Shown here: positions 11,419 to 22,400 of the stretch, piece by piece
How positions within the stretch are numbered: position 1 is the stretch's first letter
How the letters are laid out: each line of letters opens with the position of its first letter
Source: Fragilaria crotonensis
Taxonomy: Eukaryota; Bacillariophyta; Fragilariophyceae; Fragilariales; Fragilariaceae
Assembly: GCA_022925895.1 (NCBI GenBank)
Contig: JAKSYS010000412.1
Span: 1 to 55,020 of the forward strand
Direction of reading: 5' to 3'
DNA length: 55,020 nucleotides
Translations under genes and position numbers: made by a program
Notes under the pieces: generated by a model
Seen by the model: the letters and a program-made list of their open reading frames with translations, nothing else
The model's database searches: none
Told to the model about the DNA's origin: nothing

Positions 11419-12705
11419 TTACAACCCCGCCGCCTCCTTGAGCCGTGTCACCATATCATCGACATCTGACTCTGTATTCTTGGTAAAAGACCCCTCTGAC
11501 ATGAACGGACCCGCGATATGTTTCTTTTGCGGCTTGCGATCCAAGTACAGGGCTCCACTTTCCAGTTGCTTTCGATCTACGTGCATCAGCCATGTCATGC
11601 CCTCGGCACCCTGCCAGGTGCTCCGCAGGGGTTCTAGGTACTTTTTGTTGTCTCCAAAGGCATCGTCCACGGCATTCGTTCCAGCCCATCCGGGATGAGC
11701 AGTGACCCATGCCACGGATGTCTCGTCACGGGCCATGCGTTCGGCCAACAGGACCTGGCCTCGTTTGGCGTACCCGTAAGCGAAGTTACCATTGTACTTG
11801 TCCTTCTCTTCGCCAGTGCTTGTGAGTGTTTCCCAGTTCGGAAATTTGGTCACGAGCATGCCTCCGGATGTGACGAAAATGACTCGCGAATTAGGAGTTT
11901 CATCATTAGTCTTGCTGGCTTTCAGTTGGGGCAAGAGCAACTGTGACAACAAAAAGGATCCACCCAAAAAGTGCGAAGCAAATGTCGCTTCATTTCCCTC
12001 GCTTGTTTCTTGTCGATCGTTCAATAATACACCCGCGTTACAAACGAGACAATCAATGTTGGGTTCTGCATTTTGCAATTCTTGAGCTGCCCTGCGAACT
12101 TGTGCCAATTCTCCCACATCGGCCAGTACGACCTTGATCTTGTCGTTGTGTGTGAGTTTGGCAATTTCTTGGCGGGCAGCCTCCCCTCGTTCGGCCGATC
12201 GGCACACCATGTAGAGCGTGGCACCCTTGGCTGCCGCATATGTGGCGAGCTCCTTTCCGAGACCCTGGTTGGCACTGGCATGTATGAAATGTTTTACGTA
12301 ACATTGAGAGTCAGTGAATGAGTACGTAAGGTGGTGGCGCGAGGCAAGTGTTAGCCTTTGATAGTACAACGTACCCAGTAATGACAACGACCTTTCCTTC
12401 CATATCGACGCCGTCGGCTCCTGGCTCGCCACGAAGGATGGCAGCGGATGATTGGACTGGTGACGTGTAGGCTTTCACATGTCGTTCATATCCAGTTCTG
12501 TGATTTGTAAATTGGAAACCAAGCCGAGAGCGGAGTTAGTACATTGCATATATAGGAACGGACACAGGAGTTGCTGATGAGGTTCGGTTACAACATAATG
12601 GGAAGAGTGGTGACATGCCACGCAAACGAATAAAGTTGGAACTTACTTTGTAAAATGCTTCTTTCCGTGGACATACCATTGTGTGATGGAGATTGTGGCG
12701 CCCAT
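11419..12705 (-). CDS. Short-chain dehydrogenase/reductase, DHRS12-like
   Basis: Three exons fit perfectly: 12705–12647, 12497–12375 and 12274–11419 (1038 bases, 345 residues). The first junction uses a GTAAGT donor and CACAG acceptor, and the second a GTACGT donor and CCAG acceptor. The splice restores the Rossmann motif VVVITGANQGLGKE. Other SDR marks are CNAGVL (NNAG-type), the catalytic Ser in FVTSGG, and the YxxxK pair in YGYAK, then HPGW. The N-terminal W.VHGKKHFTKTGYERH segment matches the start of DHRS12-type proteins (W..G...YT.SGYE). It should be an NAD(P)H-dependent oxidoreductase with unknown substrate. No signal peptide with this start. Divergent from hemD, 487 bases apart. Confidence 0.9.
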
Positions 12706-13192
12706 TTTAGATTGTATTACTTTCAAACAGTTTTGTGGTTGTATTGCAGTGGATAGTGTTGTAATGAATGAGATGATGGTAAGAATCACAAAGAAGCGTC
12801 GCAGTCGTTGGAACTGGAACCGCATGGATCAAAATTGCGAAGAGTAGTTTGGTGTGAGTCATCGTGGTGGGTGACATACGTCGTGCGCGTTCGCCCCAAG
12901 TCAGTGCCGTATAACTCTTCCAGGGATAATTAGGTGGGACTGACGGATCCTGCACAGAAAATTCAGACTGGAACGCATATTTTAGATGGAAACCATAATG
13001 GACATGAAATCGGATACGAAGATTTGCGGCAGGCACATGATGTTGAAGATACCGTCCAAATCTTGTGAGCATTCCATCCAACATCCCACCGTTGGGCCGA
13101 AGGCCATCTCATCGATCCGTCAAACACATCAAAAGTTCACAAATCACTCGTGATCCTAGCTACTCCTCGTCACCATTCAAAACACACAAAAG
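12706..13192. other. Divergent promoter region between the SDR gene and hemD
   Basis: Short AT-balanced spacer with no open frame that I can support. It must contain both 5' regions. Confidence 0.5.
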
Positions 13193-14203
13193 ATGAAAGG
13201 ACGCATATACGTTTGGATGCTGCCAATCTTGTGGGCGTCACATGTGTTATCCTTCACAATACTACCGAAACATGATGGTTCAATTCGCAAACCATTTTTG
13301 TTGCATTCCTCCTCGCACCCAGCAATCACCATCGCATTGACTCGAGAAGAGGGAAACAATGACAAATTGAAAAAGGAATTGACAAGTTTGTTACTGTTGA
13401 ACAAAAATGATGATGACGCTTCCCCAACCACCGAAGAACCAACGACAATCGTCGAACTGCCCTGCATCGCGCACGCGGACGGCGAGGATTTGCCCCGTCT
13501 GGAAGAAACCTTGCGTCAGGGGACCTTTGATTACATTGTAGTAACGTCCCCGGAAGCTGCTCGTGTCCTGGCCACGGCCTATCTCGCTGTAACGAATACC
13601 CATAATAACGACGGAGACGACGACAGGAGCGATCCAAGTACCGCCCTCGCCGCCTCAAAAGTTGCTGCCGTGGGCAAGGCCACACGTGAGACATTGGAGA
13701 AATTAGGAATACCAGTTGATTTTTGTCCAACCAAGGCCACGGCACAAACACTCGTCCAGGAGCTACCCGCCACAAGTGTTCAACAAGACAATAATGATAG
13801 ACCAGCAACAGTGCTATACCCAGCATCGGCCCGGGCAGCAACGACGCTGCAGGACGGACTGGAGGCTTCGAAACGCTTTGTCGTGACAAGGTTGAACACG
13901 TACGACACGATGACAGCGGTGTGGACGGACGAACAAAAGGATTTGGCAAGTCACGTCACAGTAGTTTGCTTTGGAAGTCCATCGGCAGTGGAGGCGTGGT
14001 TGCTGAATTCCAACAACAATCGGAACGTTTTGGCAGCCTGCATTGGAGAAACGAGTGCTGCGGCGTGTCGAGAATTCCAATTTCCAGAGGAAAATATATT
14101 CTTTCCCGAGAAACCGGGTATTCCAGGTTGGGCGCAAGCTGTCAACGACGCATTACAGCGTCTGTCAGCAGCGCAGGAGCATAACATCTCCGTATTGAAA
14201 TAA
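13193..14203 (+). CDS. hemD: Uroporphyrinogen-III synthase
   Basis: A single exon of 336 residues. The N-terminus is a signal peptide with WASHVLS before FTILPKH, i.e. Phe right after the predicted cleavage site, consistent with plastid import. The mature part shows the two-domain HemD pattern: VVTSPEAARVL in domain one, AVGKATRETLEKLGI, then LYPASARAATTLQDGL, the strand VVTRLNTYDT that links back to domain one, VVCFGSPSAVEAWL, and ACIGETSAAACREF. The enzyme cyclises hydroxymethylbilane with inversion of ring D to uroporphyrinogen III, the branch point for heme and chlorophyll. In diatoms tetrapyrrole synthesis is plastidial, which fits the leader. HemD sequences diverge strongly, so the call rests on these spaced motifs and on length. 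Confidence 0.92.
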   Translation: MKGRIYVWMLPILWASHVLSFTILPKHDGSIRKPFLLHSSSHPAITIALTREEGNNDKLKKELTSLLLLNKNDDDASPTTEEPTTIVELPCIAHADGEDLPRLEETLRQGTFDYIVVTSPEAARVLATAYLAVTNTHNNDGDDDRSDPSTALAASKVAAVGKATRETLEKLGIPVDFCPTKATAQTLVQELPATSVQQDNNDRPATVLYPASARAATTLQDGLEASKRFVVTRLNTYDTMTAVWTDEQKDLASHVTVVCFGSPSAVEAWLLNSNNNRNVLAACIGETSAAACREFQFPEENIFFPEKPGIPGWAQAVNDALQRLSAAQEHNISVLK

Positions 14204-14831
14204 GTGCATACCGTAGTCCGTCATTAACTGCAGGGCCCTCCTACACAGGCAGCTCCTGCAGCGATCCGACAGCCACGCCACATCGTAGTGCTGGCTCAGG
14301 TCCATCGCTACCAAACGCATGTGGCGAATAAATGCCCAGTTACTAGGGATCTTCGCTCTAACACCGATGTGATGGAGGTACCATCCTGTTTAGCTTGTAC
14401 TTGTCGCTTGCACCTTGCACTATCCTGCTCGTGTGATGTCCTTCTACTATCATCTCTTGTACGATTGCAAGGTAATGGATCGCTTGTCGCACAGAAAGAG
14501 GGTCTGTAGACTTCTGGTCTACTCGGATTACGACTATGTTTGCGCATAAAGTACTGTACTGGAGTACAGAGGAGAGCGTATAGCAGATACAGCAGTACAC
14601 TGCACGGTGTAACCATACGACTTCGCGCATAGCAAAATCGAGTTCCGATCTTAAATCTCAGCTTGCGAATCTCCCATACTCCCATTACATGAGGTCTGAT
14701 GCCTTGTTTCGGAACTTGACTAAACTGAGTGTAGCAGTCTTCCGTAGGAGACGTAGCGTATCAAGAGGGGCAGCTGTGACATCAGTCGATCGCTGGAGAG
14801 AGTTACCTGGTCATACTCGCTCCCATTTTCC
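14204..14831. other. Intergenic upstream of the H+-PPase gene
   Basis: No gene. It contains a few GTAC words around 14550–14610 but is less enriched than the other blocks. Confidence 0.5.
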
Positions 14832-17410
14832 ATGCGACGAGGTGCTCCCCTTCAAACTTATCGATCATCCAGTATGACTCTCGAAACGGACGACGACTTG
14901 GAAGGAGGAGGGTTAGGCAATCAAACAAGCCCGCTTGTGGCTTCCCAATTGGAGATGTCCGCTGATGTTTCGGGCAAGGCCAAAGGACCACCTCGTTCTG
15001 CCATGACTCGCAAATTCTTGTCCCAGCATTCTTCTCCAAATAACCTCGTGAAGATCGCTCTCGCCTTGCTGACTGTGACGCTACTTGTAGCGCCCTTCCT
15101 TGCAATTCAATGGTGCATCTTGTTGTTAGTCTTTACTTCCTGTGCCTTTGGAGGAATCGCGAGCATGTGGTTGAGTAGGGTTGTGTTGCAGTGCGATGAC
15201 GGGACAGCTGAGATGAGAGCTGTTTCGGACCCCATCCGGGAAGGCGCTTCGGGGTTCTTGAGCGTCCAATACTCGGTGAGTAAGATAAAATTCAGACTAT
15301 ATTGCAGTGTGCATATCATAACTCACTTCTCGCCTCGTTTCCCCACACAAAGGCTATTACAAAATTCGCCTTTCCCTTGGCGATTCTCATTGTCGTCAGC
15401 TATCAGTTCCGCCCGATCGGCTCCGAACCTTCCGGCGTGGCCATTTTGGGCAACACAGCTCTCGGTTTCATTGCCGCACTGGGCTTTGTGTCTGGCGCGA
15501 TCTGTTCGGCCGTGGCCGGCTTTGTGAGCATGTGGGTCGCCGCACAATCCAACATTCGGGTGGCGTCGGCTGCCCGACGATCGTACGGAGAAGCGCTCGT
15601 TGTGTGCTTTCGTGGAGGAGCATTTTCAGCAGTCTTAAATTTGACACTCTGTATCTCGGGAGTGGCGGGGTTCTTCACGTTGCTCATACTTGTATTTGCG
15701 AATGGATCGTCGGCGTCGTTGAAGGTTGCAGATGTTCCGATGCTCTTGGTGGGATATGGATTTGGTGCGTCGTTCGTAGCACTCTTCATGCAGCTGGGTG
15801 GTGGCATTTATACCAAGGCCGCAGATGTGGGTGCAGATTTAGTTGGAAAGGTGGAGCAGTCAATTCCAGAGGACGATCCTCGTAATCCTGCTGTTATTGC
15901 TGATCTTGTAGGTGATATGGTCGGTGACTGTGTTGGGTCCAGTGCCGACGTGTTTGAATCGGTTGCTGCCGAAATTATTGGAGCGATGATCTTGGGTTCA
16001 ACCTTGTCGACTGAATCTGGAATGACCGCCAATGCTGCAACGAAATTTCTCTTCTTTCCATTGGTAGTTCATGCTATGGACATCATTGTTTCCTCTGTTG
16101 GCATTGCTTTCGTAGGTGTCACGAGAGATTCTGCCGACAGCAATCCGATGAGACAGTTGCAGAAGGGTTATTTAATCGCCATTGCACTCTCCATCCTTGG
16201 TTTCTATATCATCACCTCTTGGTTGTTGGAAGATCCGAACAACCCAGGATCTGCATTCAAATTCTTTTTGTGCGGAATCGTCGGTATGGTCTGCGCCTAC
16301 GTGATTGTACTCTCGACGCAATATTATACAGACTACGAGTATAGTCCTGTCAAGAGTATCGCCGAGGCAAGTACCACTGGCCACGGCACCAACATTATCG
16401 TAGGTATAAGCGTCGGCATGAAAGCAACCTTGATTCCAACTTTGACAGTTGCCGTCGCTGTTCTCACAGCATACCACTTGGGCGCGAGTACAGGGATCGG
16501 CGACGGGCGGAATGCCGGACTCTTTGGCACTGCCGTCGCCACCATGGGAATGCTGTCGAGTGCAGTCTACGTCCTTTCCATGAACAACTACGGACCGATT
16601 GCCGACAATGCGGGAGGCATTGCAGAGATGAGTATGCAACCAGAACATGTTCGTGATGTCTGCGATCGCCTAGATGCCGCCGGAAATGTCACCAAGGCCA
16701 TCACCAAGGGATATTCCATCGGGTCAGCATCAATGGCATGCTTCCTGTTGTTTGGGGCGTTTATGGATGAATTCTCAGAATTCTCAGGGCTTCCTTTCAA
16801 GGTGGTAGATATTGCTATTCCAGAAGTTCTTATTGGCGGTTTGATCGGCAGCATGATCATCTTCTACTTTACTGGCCTCGCAATCTCAGCAGTAGGACGA
16901 ACAGCGCATGAAGTTGTCTTGGAAGTTCGACGACAGTTCGCAGAAAATCCCGATATTATGATTTTCAAGGCAAAGCCAGACTACGAACGGTGCGTTGCCC
17001 TTGTGACCAATGCCGCTCTGAAGGAGATGATGTTTCCTGGTGCTGTGTGTGTTGTCACACCTGTTCTCGTTGGTCTCGTGTTTCGATTCGTAGGAGAAGC
17101 GACGAAACGACCGCTGTTGGGGGCCGAAGTTTTGGCTTCATACCTCATGTTTGGAACGGTTACCGGTGTCCTCATGGCTCTCTTCCTCGACACGACTGGA
17201 GGAGCATGGGATAATGCCAAGAAATACATTGAGTTGGGAAACTTTGGTGGGAAAAATTCAGAGGCTCACAAGGCGGCAGTCACTGGTGATACTGTCGGAG
17301 ACCCCTTCAAGGACACAGCTGGTCCGTCACTCCATGTTGTCATCAAGTTACTGTCCACAACTATTTTGGTTGCTGGTCCATTGTTCATCGCACGGATGCC
17401 GCCTCCGTAG
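14832..17410 (+). CDS. Membrane H+-translocating pyrophosphatase, K+-independent (type II)
   Basis: Exon 1 is 14832 (or ATG 14874) to 15275 with a GTGAGT donor, the intron is 15276–15352 (77 bases), and exon 2 is 15353–17410. Total length is 833 or 819 residues, near the family size, with about 16 hydrophobic segments. The PPi-binding core is present: DVGADLVGKVEQSIPEDDPRNPAVIADLVGD, then VGDCVGSSADVFES. Near the C-terminus are GDTVGDPFKDTAGPSLHV and the paired acidic residues typical of the active site. The residue that decides potassium dependence is Lys (GNVTKAITKG), where K+-dependent enzymes have Ala, so this is an AVP2-like, K+-independent pump. It couples PPi hydrolysis to proton pumping across an internal membrane, probably vacuole or Golgi. 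Convergent with the malonyl-CoA decarboxylase gene, only 35 bases apart. Confidence 0.97.
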
Positions 17411-17445
17411 GACAATCTGGGCTATTATGTTTTATTTAGGTAAAT

Positions 17446-18942
17446 TTATTGCAACAATCTTGTAACATCATCCTGAACAGGTATGGTAGAATTGGCAGCA
17501 TGCTGCTGTCGATACTCTTCAACGTGGTCCAAATCATACCGATAGTTCACCATAAGGCCCAAACTCGTGTGTATTCCCTTTCGCGAAAGATCTGCCATGT
17601 AATTGAGACGGTAGAGCTCGGCACCATTCTGAATGTGAAATCGTGCGACACCATCCAAAGGCTTTCGTCGATGTTTTTCCTGTATCAAGTACCGAGCTGC
17701 CCATTTCATGAGAATCGGTTCGAGCGCAACAGATCTCAAAGACATGAGTGTCCACGGATCCTCCAATTTCTTCAGCAAGTGAGCTGTTACATCCTCGTGG
17801 ACGCCACACTTCAATGCAGAACGTAGCATATCTACGTCCTGTTCCGAAAGAAAATCAGAATCCACGAAGGTCCCGCCTCGACTCAAGTCGAGTAGTTTGT
17901 CTCGGATCCACGAACGAAATCTTGGCAGTGGAGAAAGCGTGACAAAGGTTTTAAGAGATGGCAACTCCTGTTGAAGAAGAGAAGTTGCCTTTTTGATAAG
18001 AATATGCCCCAAATCGACACCACTCAGTCCTGGCTGCGTGGAACTGATGGAGTAGAAAGTTGCCACTGTCGGCGGCCCACCCACCAACGGATCCGTACCC
18101 ATCACTTGGTCCATGGAATAGGGTACCTCGCGACGCAATGCCACGTGCACAAATACGAGAGGCTCGTTAGGCAAGAGAGGATGGAAGGCGCAAAAGACTC
18201 GCTTATCTGGCCCCAGTCGTGTGCGTAGATCATCTAGACTTCGCAACGGATGCACTGCTTCTTTCGTTGCGATAACTTCAATAATGGCTGCTGACGTTGA
18301 TTCGTAAGTGATTCGTCGTATTTCTAATGCTTCCGAGCTGAACCAGGTCGCCAAGAGGGAGCGTAGGGCAGCATCGAGTTGCTTGAGTTGTGCCATGCGT
18401 GTGTCGGTCGTACCCCATTGCGACATCTTCATGTATTGGAGGAGGTCTTCACGCAATCGAACAAAGAACCGGATTCCAAGTTGCGCATTTTCCGCCAGAA
18501 TCATACGAAATATGTGGTTGTATTGAGGGGTGCATGCTTCGAGCAATTTATTTGCAAGTTGAGCTCGTTGCAGCGGCAGGTCCGTGTCAGTGGCGAGGTT
18601 TGTGTAATTCTGTGCAGCTTCCAATATAGATTCGTGCTGGGAGCCTAGCTCCGTTGCCAACAGTTCCATTACTTCACCTCTGATTTGCTCTCCTATTGCG
18701 TTTGTTTCGAGCGGCGGTAGATTCTCATACTCGAGACTCAATCGTTTGGACAAGTCTTCAAGAGTTCCACCTTTTGTGACAATTGTCTCATTTTTGTTTT
18801 CATTCAGGAGGCAACAAATTCGATCGACCGTGGACAACGACGAGAAAGCTGATCGACTTGACGCGTTCAGGGTAAAATGCAATGGTCGGAGCAGATGTAC
18901 ACTAACCAAAAAGGTTCGCTTGGACGCAACAATACCCATCAT
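17446..18942 (-). CDS. Malonyl-CoA decarboxylase
   Basis: About 498 residues in one exon. The frame is open two codons further, but the first ATG is at 18942. The N-terminus (MMGIVASKRTFLVSVHLLRPLHF...) is Arg-rich and hydroxylated, like a mitochondrial presequence. There is no SKL-type peroxisomal end; the protein finishes TRLLQ. Family signatures are VFVHVALRREVP, FYSISSTQPGLSGVDLG with the catalytic Ser (near residue 297), FVTLSPLPRFRSWI, and FHIQNGAEL with the catalytic His (near residue 434), followed by LGLMVNYRYDL. It converts malonyl-CoA to acetyl-CoA and CO2. That restrains fatty-acid elongation and relieves inhibition of beta-oxidation or of malonyl-sensitive enzymes. Confidence 0.95.
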   Translation of the reverse strand: MMGIVASKRTFLVSVHLLRPLHFTLNASSRSAFSSLSTVDRICCLLNENKNETIVTKGGTLEDLSKRLSLEYENLPPLETNAIGEQIRGEVMELLATELGSQHESILEAAQNYTNLATDTDLPLQRAQLANKLLEACTPQYNHIFRMILAENAQLGIRFFVRLREDLLQYMKMSQWGTTDTRMAQLKQLDAALRSLLATWFSSEALEIRRITYESTSAAIIEVIATKEAVHPLRSLDDLRTRLGPDKRVFCAFHPLLPNEPLVFVHVALRREVPYSMDQVMGTDPLVGGPPTVATFYSISSTQPGLSGVDLGHILIKKATSLLQQELPSLKTFVTLSPLPRFRSWIRDKLLDLSRGGTFVDSDFLSEQDVDMLRSALKCGVHEDVTAHLLKKLEDPWTLMSLRSVALEPILMKWAARYLIQEKHRRKPLDGVARFHIQNGAELYRLNYMADLSRKGIHTSLGLMVNYRYDLDHVEEYRQQHAANSTIPVQDDVTRLLQ

Positions 18943-19495
18943 CGTCAATTTATTGATCGACGATCGAAGTGTTCGGGTTTTGTCATGTCGATTGTCTTGA
19001 TCCCGAGGGGAGATTATTTGAAGTCCGATGTGTCCTGTCCTACGTCGTATATCCTATATCCTATATCGTACTACATGCAGATACTGGAACACGGAGTACT
19101 CCAGTCTCCAGTACAACTGGTAGATGGATTGTACTTAGGTCACGTTCCTTTTACTGTACAGGTACCACATTACGCCATTTGTACATCTATGGAGTACTAT
19201 ACCTCTACATGTGCTCACTTCCCCGATTTCTCTGCATAATAGCATAACAGCATATAATTCATTTATAGCATCATGGGTACATTGTACTGTACCAGGCATA
19301 CCAGTTGGCAAAAGTAGCGCCTCCGCTGGGGATGCTGTTAGTCTTGCATGTGTTCAACGCATAGCAGCCACCCTTTCTTCATGTCAAATGAATCCGACAA
19401 TGCGCTCTCAGTCATCTGTTCTTCTAAAACATCTAAATTAGATGGCGTTACCAGTGGACGTTAGCAGGAATAGTGTAGCAACTTAGGCAACTCCT
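18943..19495. other. Intergenic, GTAC-rich upstream of malonyl-CoA decarboxylase
   Basis: Bases 19060–19300 contain 11 GTAC words, including the 10-base palindrome GGAGTACTCC near 19094. A short TATATCC repeat lies at about 19045–19065. No gene. Confidence 0.6.
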
Positions 19496-22400
19496 TTACT
19501 CGGTGATGACCCATTTCCTCAGATCAAGCAACTCCAACCAAGGAATGCAACTGTAACCTTTCTTGGTGTACCAATCTGCAAAGTCGTCGAAATTTAGGTG
19601 GTCCAACTCAGATCGGCCAGAATAGCAACCCCTGAAAGCCTGGACTGATGCCCAGCTGGACCCTGCATCCGCCGCCCGGATCACAGCAGCAGCATCTCTG
19701 TCACAAGGCTTGCCATTCATAAAATGAACTGTATCCTCCAATGGATTAGAGCGTAAATGCGAGGATGTGGTCACGCAGAGCAACGCCGTCAGAAAGGAAC
19801 GAAGGTAAACTCCCACGTCTCGTCGACTCAATCGGCCTTGCCGTTTCACATCTAGCACTTCAAATGCATACTCGAGTTTGTCGCTTTTCTTCCCATCGCA
19901 AAGAACGGTCAATCCGCACGCGAGTTCGATAGCGCTAACAAGTCCAGTTTTCTCACGATCAAATGAATTGAAGATGAACGTGAGTAGACCAGTGAAAACC
20001 TGCCGACTTTCGACACTCATTCGATTCCTATCACGCCCACCAACAACGTCAGTCATAGCGGCATCAAAATCTTTCTTATTCAATCGAAGGTCCTTCGAAG
20101 CTTTGCCAAGAATCTTCCGGCAAGCGACTTCGGCGTCAATACTGAACAGCCCACTCTCTACAAGCACATGTCGCAAGTGGCGAACTCGGGTCTGACTCAC
20201 AGACACCATGTAACCACCATGATCCTCACTTGAAACTAGATGAAACTTCAGAGCATTGCAGGAAGTTTCACGTCCATCTTTCGGGCTAGGCGTCATTGAG
20301 AAAGTCACCGAATCTTTACCAAGTATGAATCCGTCATTCTCCTTGTCGTGAGAAGGCTGCTGCATCAACATCAAATCCATCTCATCCATGCTATCAAGCG
20401 GCATGATCGCCATGTCATCGTCGGCGAAAAAAGACGCATCCACTGCATCTTCTGGAGGAGGAGAAGGACAATAATCTCCGACACCACTGTCCCTCGGCCC
20501 TGTCGCTATACCCACGGTTGTAGAGTTCGGCTGTCGATGGTGCTCTACAGGATTCAAGTTGTTAAGAAGGACCCACTTGTTCAAATCGAGAAGTTCCAGC
20601 CAAGGAGCTGTCTCGAATCCTCCTTCGTTGTACCATTCACCAAACTCATCGAAGTCGATTCGATCTTTGCTTCGAGTATGCCACTGAAATCGCATGACGT
20701 CGTCAGCAACCATGTGTGAGGTGTCTGCGATGTATCTGCTCACACGATCAGCACTCAAATCAAGGCTTTGACGACAGCAGGAGAACATGACGATCAGAAA
20801 GGACCGCAAGAAGACGAAAAGGTCGTCTACGTTAAGCGATGGGTGCTTCGCAGCAACTTTATCTTTGCGACTGTCAAACAGGCCAAACGAGAAGGCAAGC
20901 TTTGTACTCTTCTTGCCACCGCAAAGGAGTGACAATCCGCCCATGAGCTGGTTTAAAGCGACTCGATCAATTTGCTCTAGGTCGAAGCTTTGAAAAAAGT
21001 TTTGCAGCGTTTCCTTGGCTGCCATCGGCTGATACTGGCGACCCCTGGAAGACATCATGTCCTCCATGCACTCCACAAACGAGTGTTGGTCAATGTCCAT
21101 ACTCTTGCCTTTCCCGGGCTTACGGTGACGATCTCGATTCCATGGATGGGATGGGGGTGGCGGACGCTGCTTGGCTCTACTGAAGAGCCCGCTCCAAATA
21201 TCATCTGGGGACAAGGAAAGAAGCCCTAGTTTCTCGACAACGGAGCGAACATAAGTAGCATCTTCGCGAAGCACAACCAAGGAGCGATCCTTGGCCAGTG
21301 GGAATGTAAAGAGAACCTCAGCTGAAGGAGCAGTCGGAAACCCTCCCGGGGCTTTTCTTCGACGGGGTGAAAGGAACCTGCTGCTGCTTCGGAATGCACT
21401 TGATGGAGCCTCCTTTTTCAGGGAAGAGTCTCCGTGAGGTGCGTCGGGCAGTAGCGACAAGAGCTTCCGCAGGTCAAGCAGCTCCAACCATGGCGCAAAC
21501 TTGAATCCACCGTTGGTGTACCAGCGAGCAAAGGCTCCAAAAGAAAATTTCCCCTCGTTCGTTTCGTCGCCCTCAGGCTTGTGCTCATTCAAGAAATGAC
21601 CAAGCGTCCACTTGGCCCCGTGAGCCACAGCGCCAAGCATATCTTTCTTGCGAGCGTCAGTCAGGGAATCGTGTTTCTCGGCAGTCTCAGCGAGGAGGGA
21701 AATGCCTACTAACATAGCCAAATAAGACCGGATGTAGTTGGTTAGCTCTTCCTCCGTAAGGTAGCCTCGGTGATGTTCATCAAGCAGCTCAAACCCATTG
21801 ACAAGCTTGGCGCTTTTGTTCCCGGCACAGAGAAGCGAGAACCCGATTGCAAATTCTTTCACGTCAACCATGTTGTCGCCGAGACCTTCATGGCTGTTCT
21901 CATAGCAGGCGAAGAAGTTTGTGAAGTAGATTGAGAAGCTCTCCATCTCTGAACGAGAAAACGATCGAGCAGCGTGTGCCGGAACAATTTCCCGAATACA
22001 CTTGCCGAAGTCATCCTTATGCATGGCATCAATCGTACGACCATCGATGTTCACCTTGCGAGAATGCGCCATCAACACTTTTGTGAGGTCGGCGGGGAGC
22101 CTTGATGACAGTTCGGTTCTGCTCACGAGATTGCGCAAGGTGACGAGATTGTCTTCCGTAATGTTAATGCAGAGGGACGATTTGCCGCTCCCCACTGTAC
22201 CATCGTTCCGTACATTGGAGCCCGTGAAGTCGAACGTTACCAGTGACTTGGCCGTTGGGGCGGGATGCGATGACGGTTCTCGTTCCATAAAAAAGTTAGG
22301 CATCTCAGTCTTGGGATCGAGTCCAGAGGGACGCGGCTTTTTCGCCGACGGAGGTGCAGGTGATTCCTCGTCCCCTTGCAAGGCACCCACAACAGCCTCT

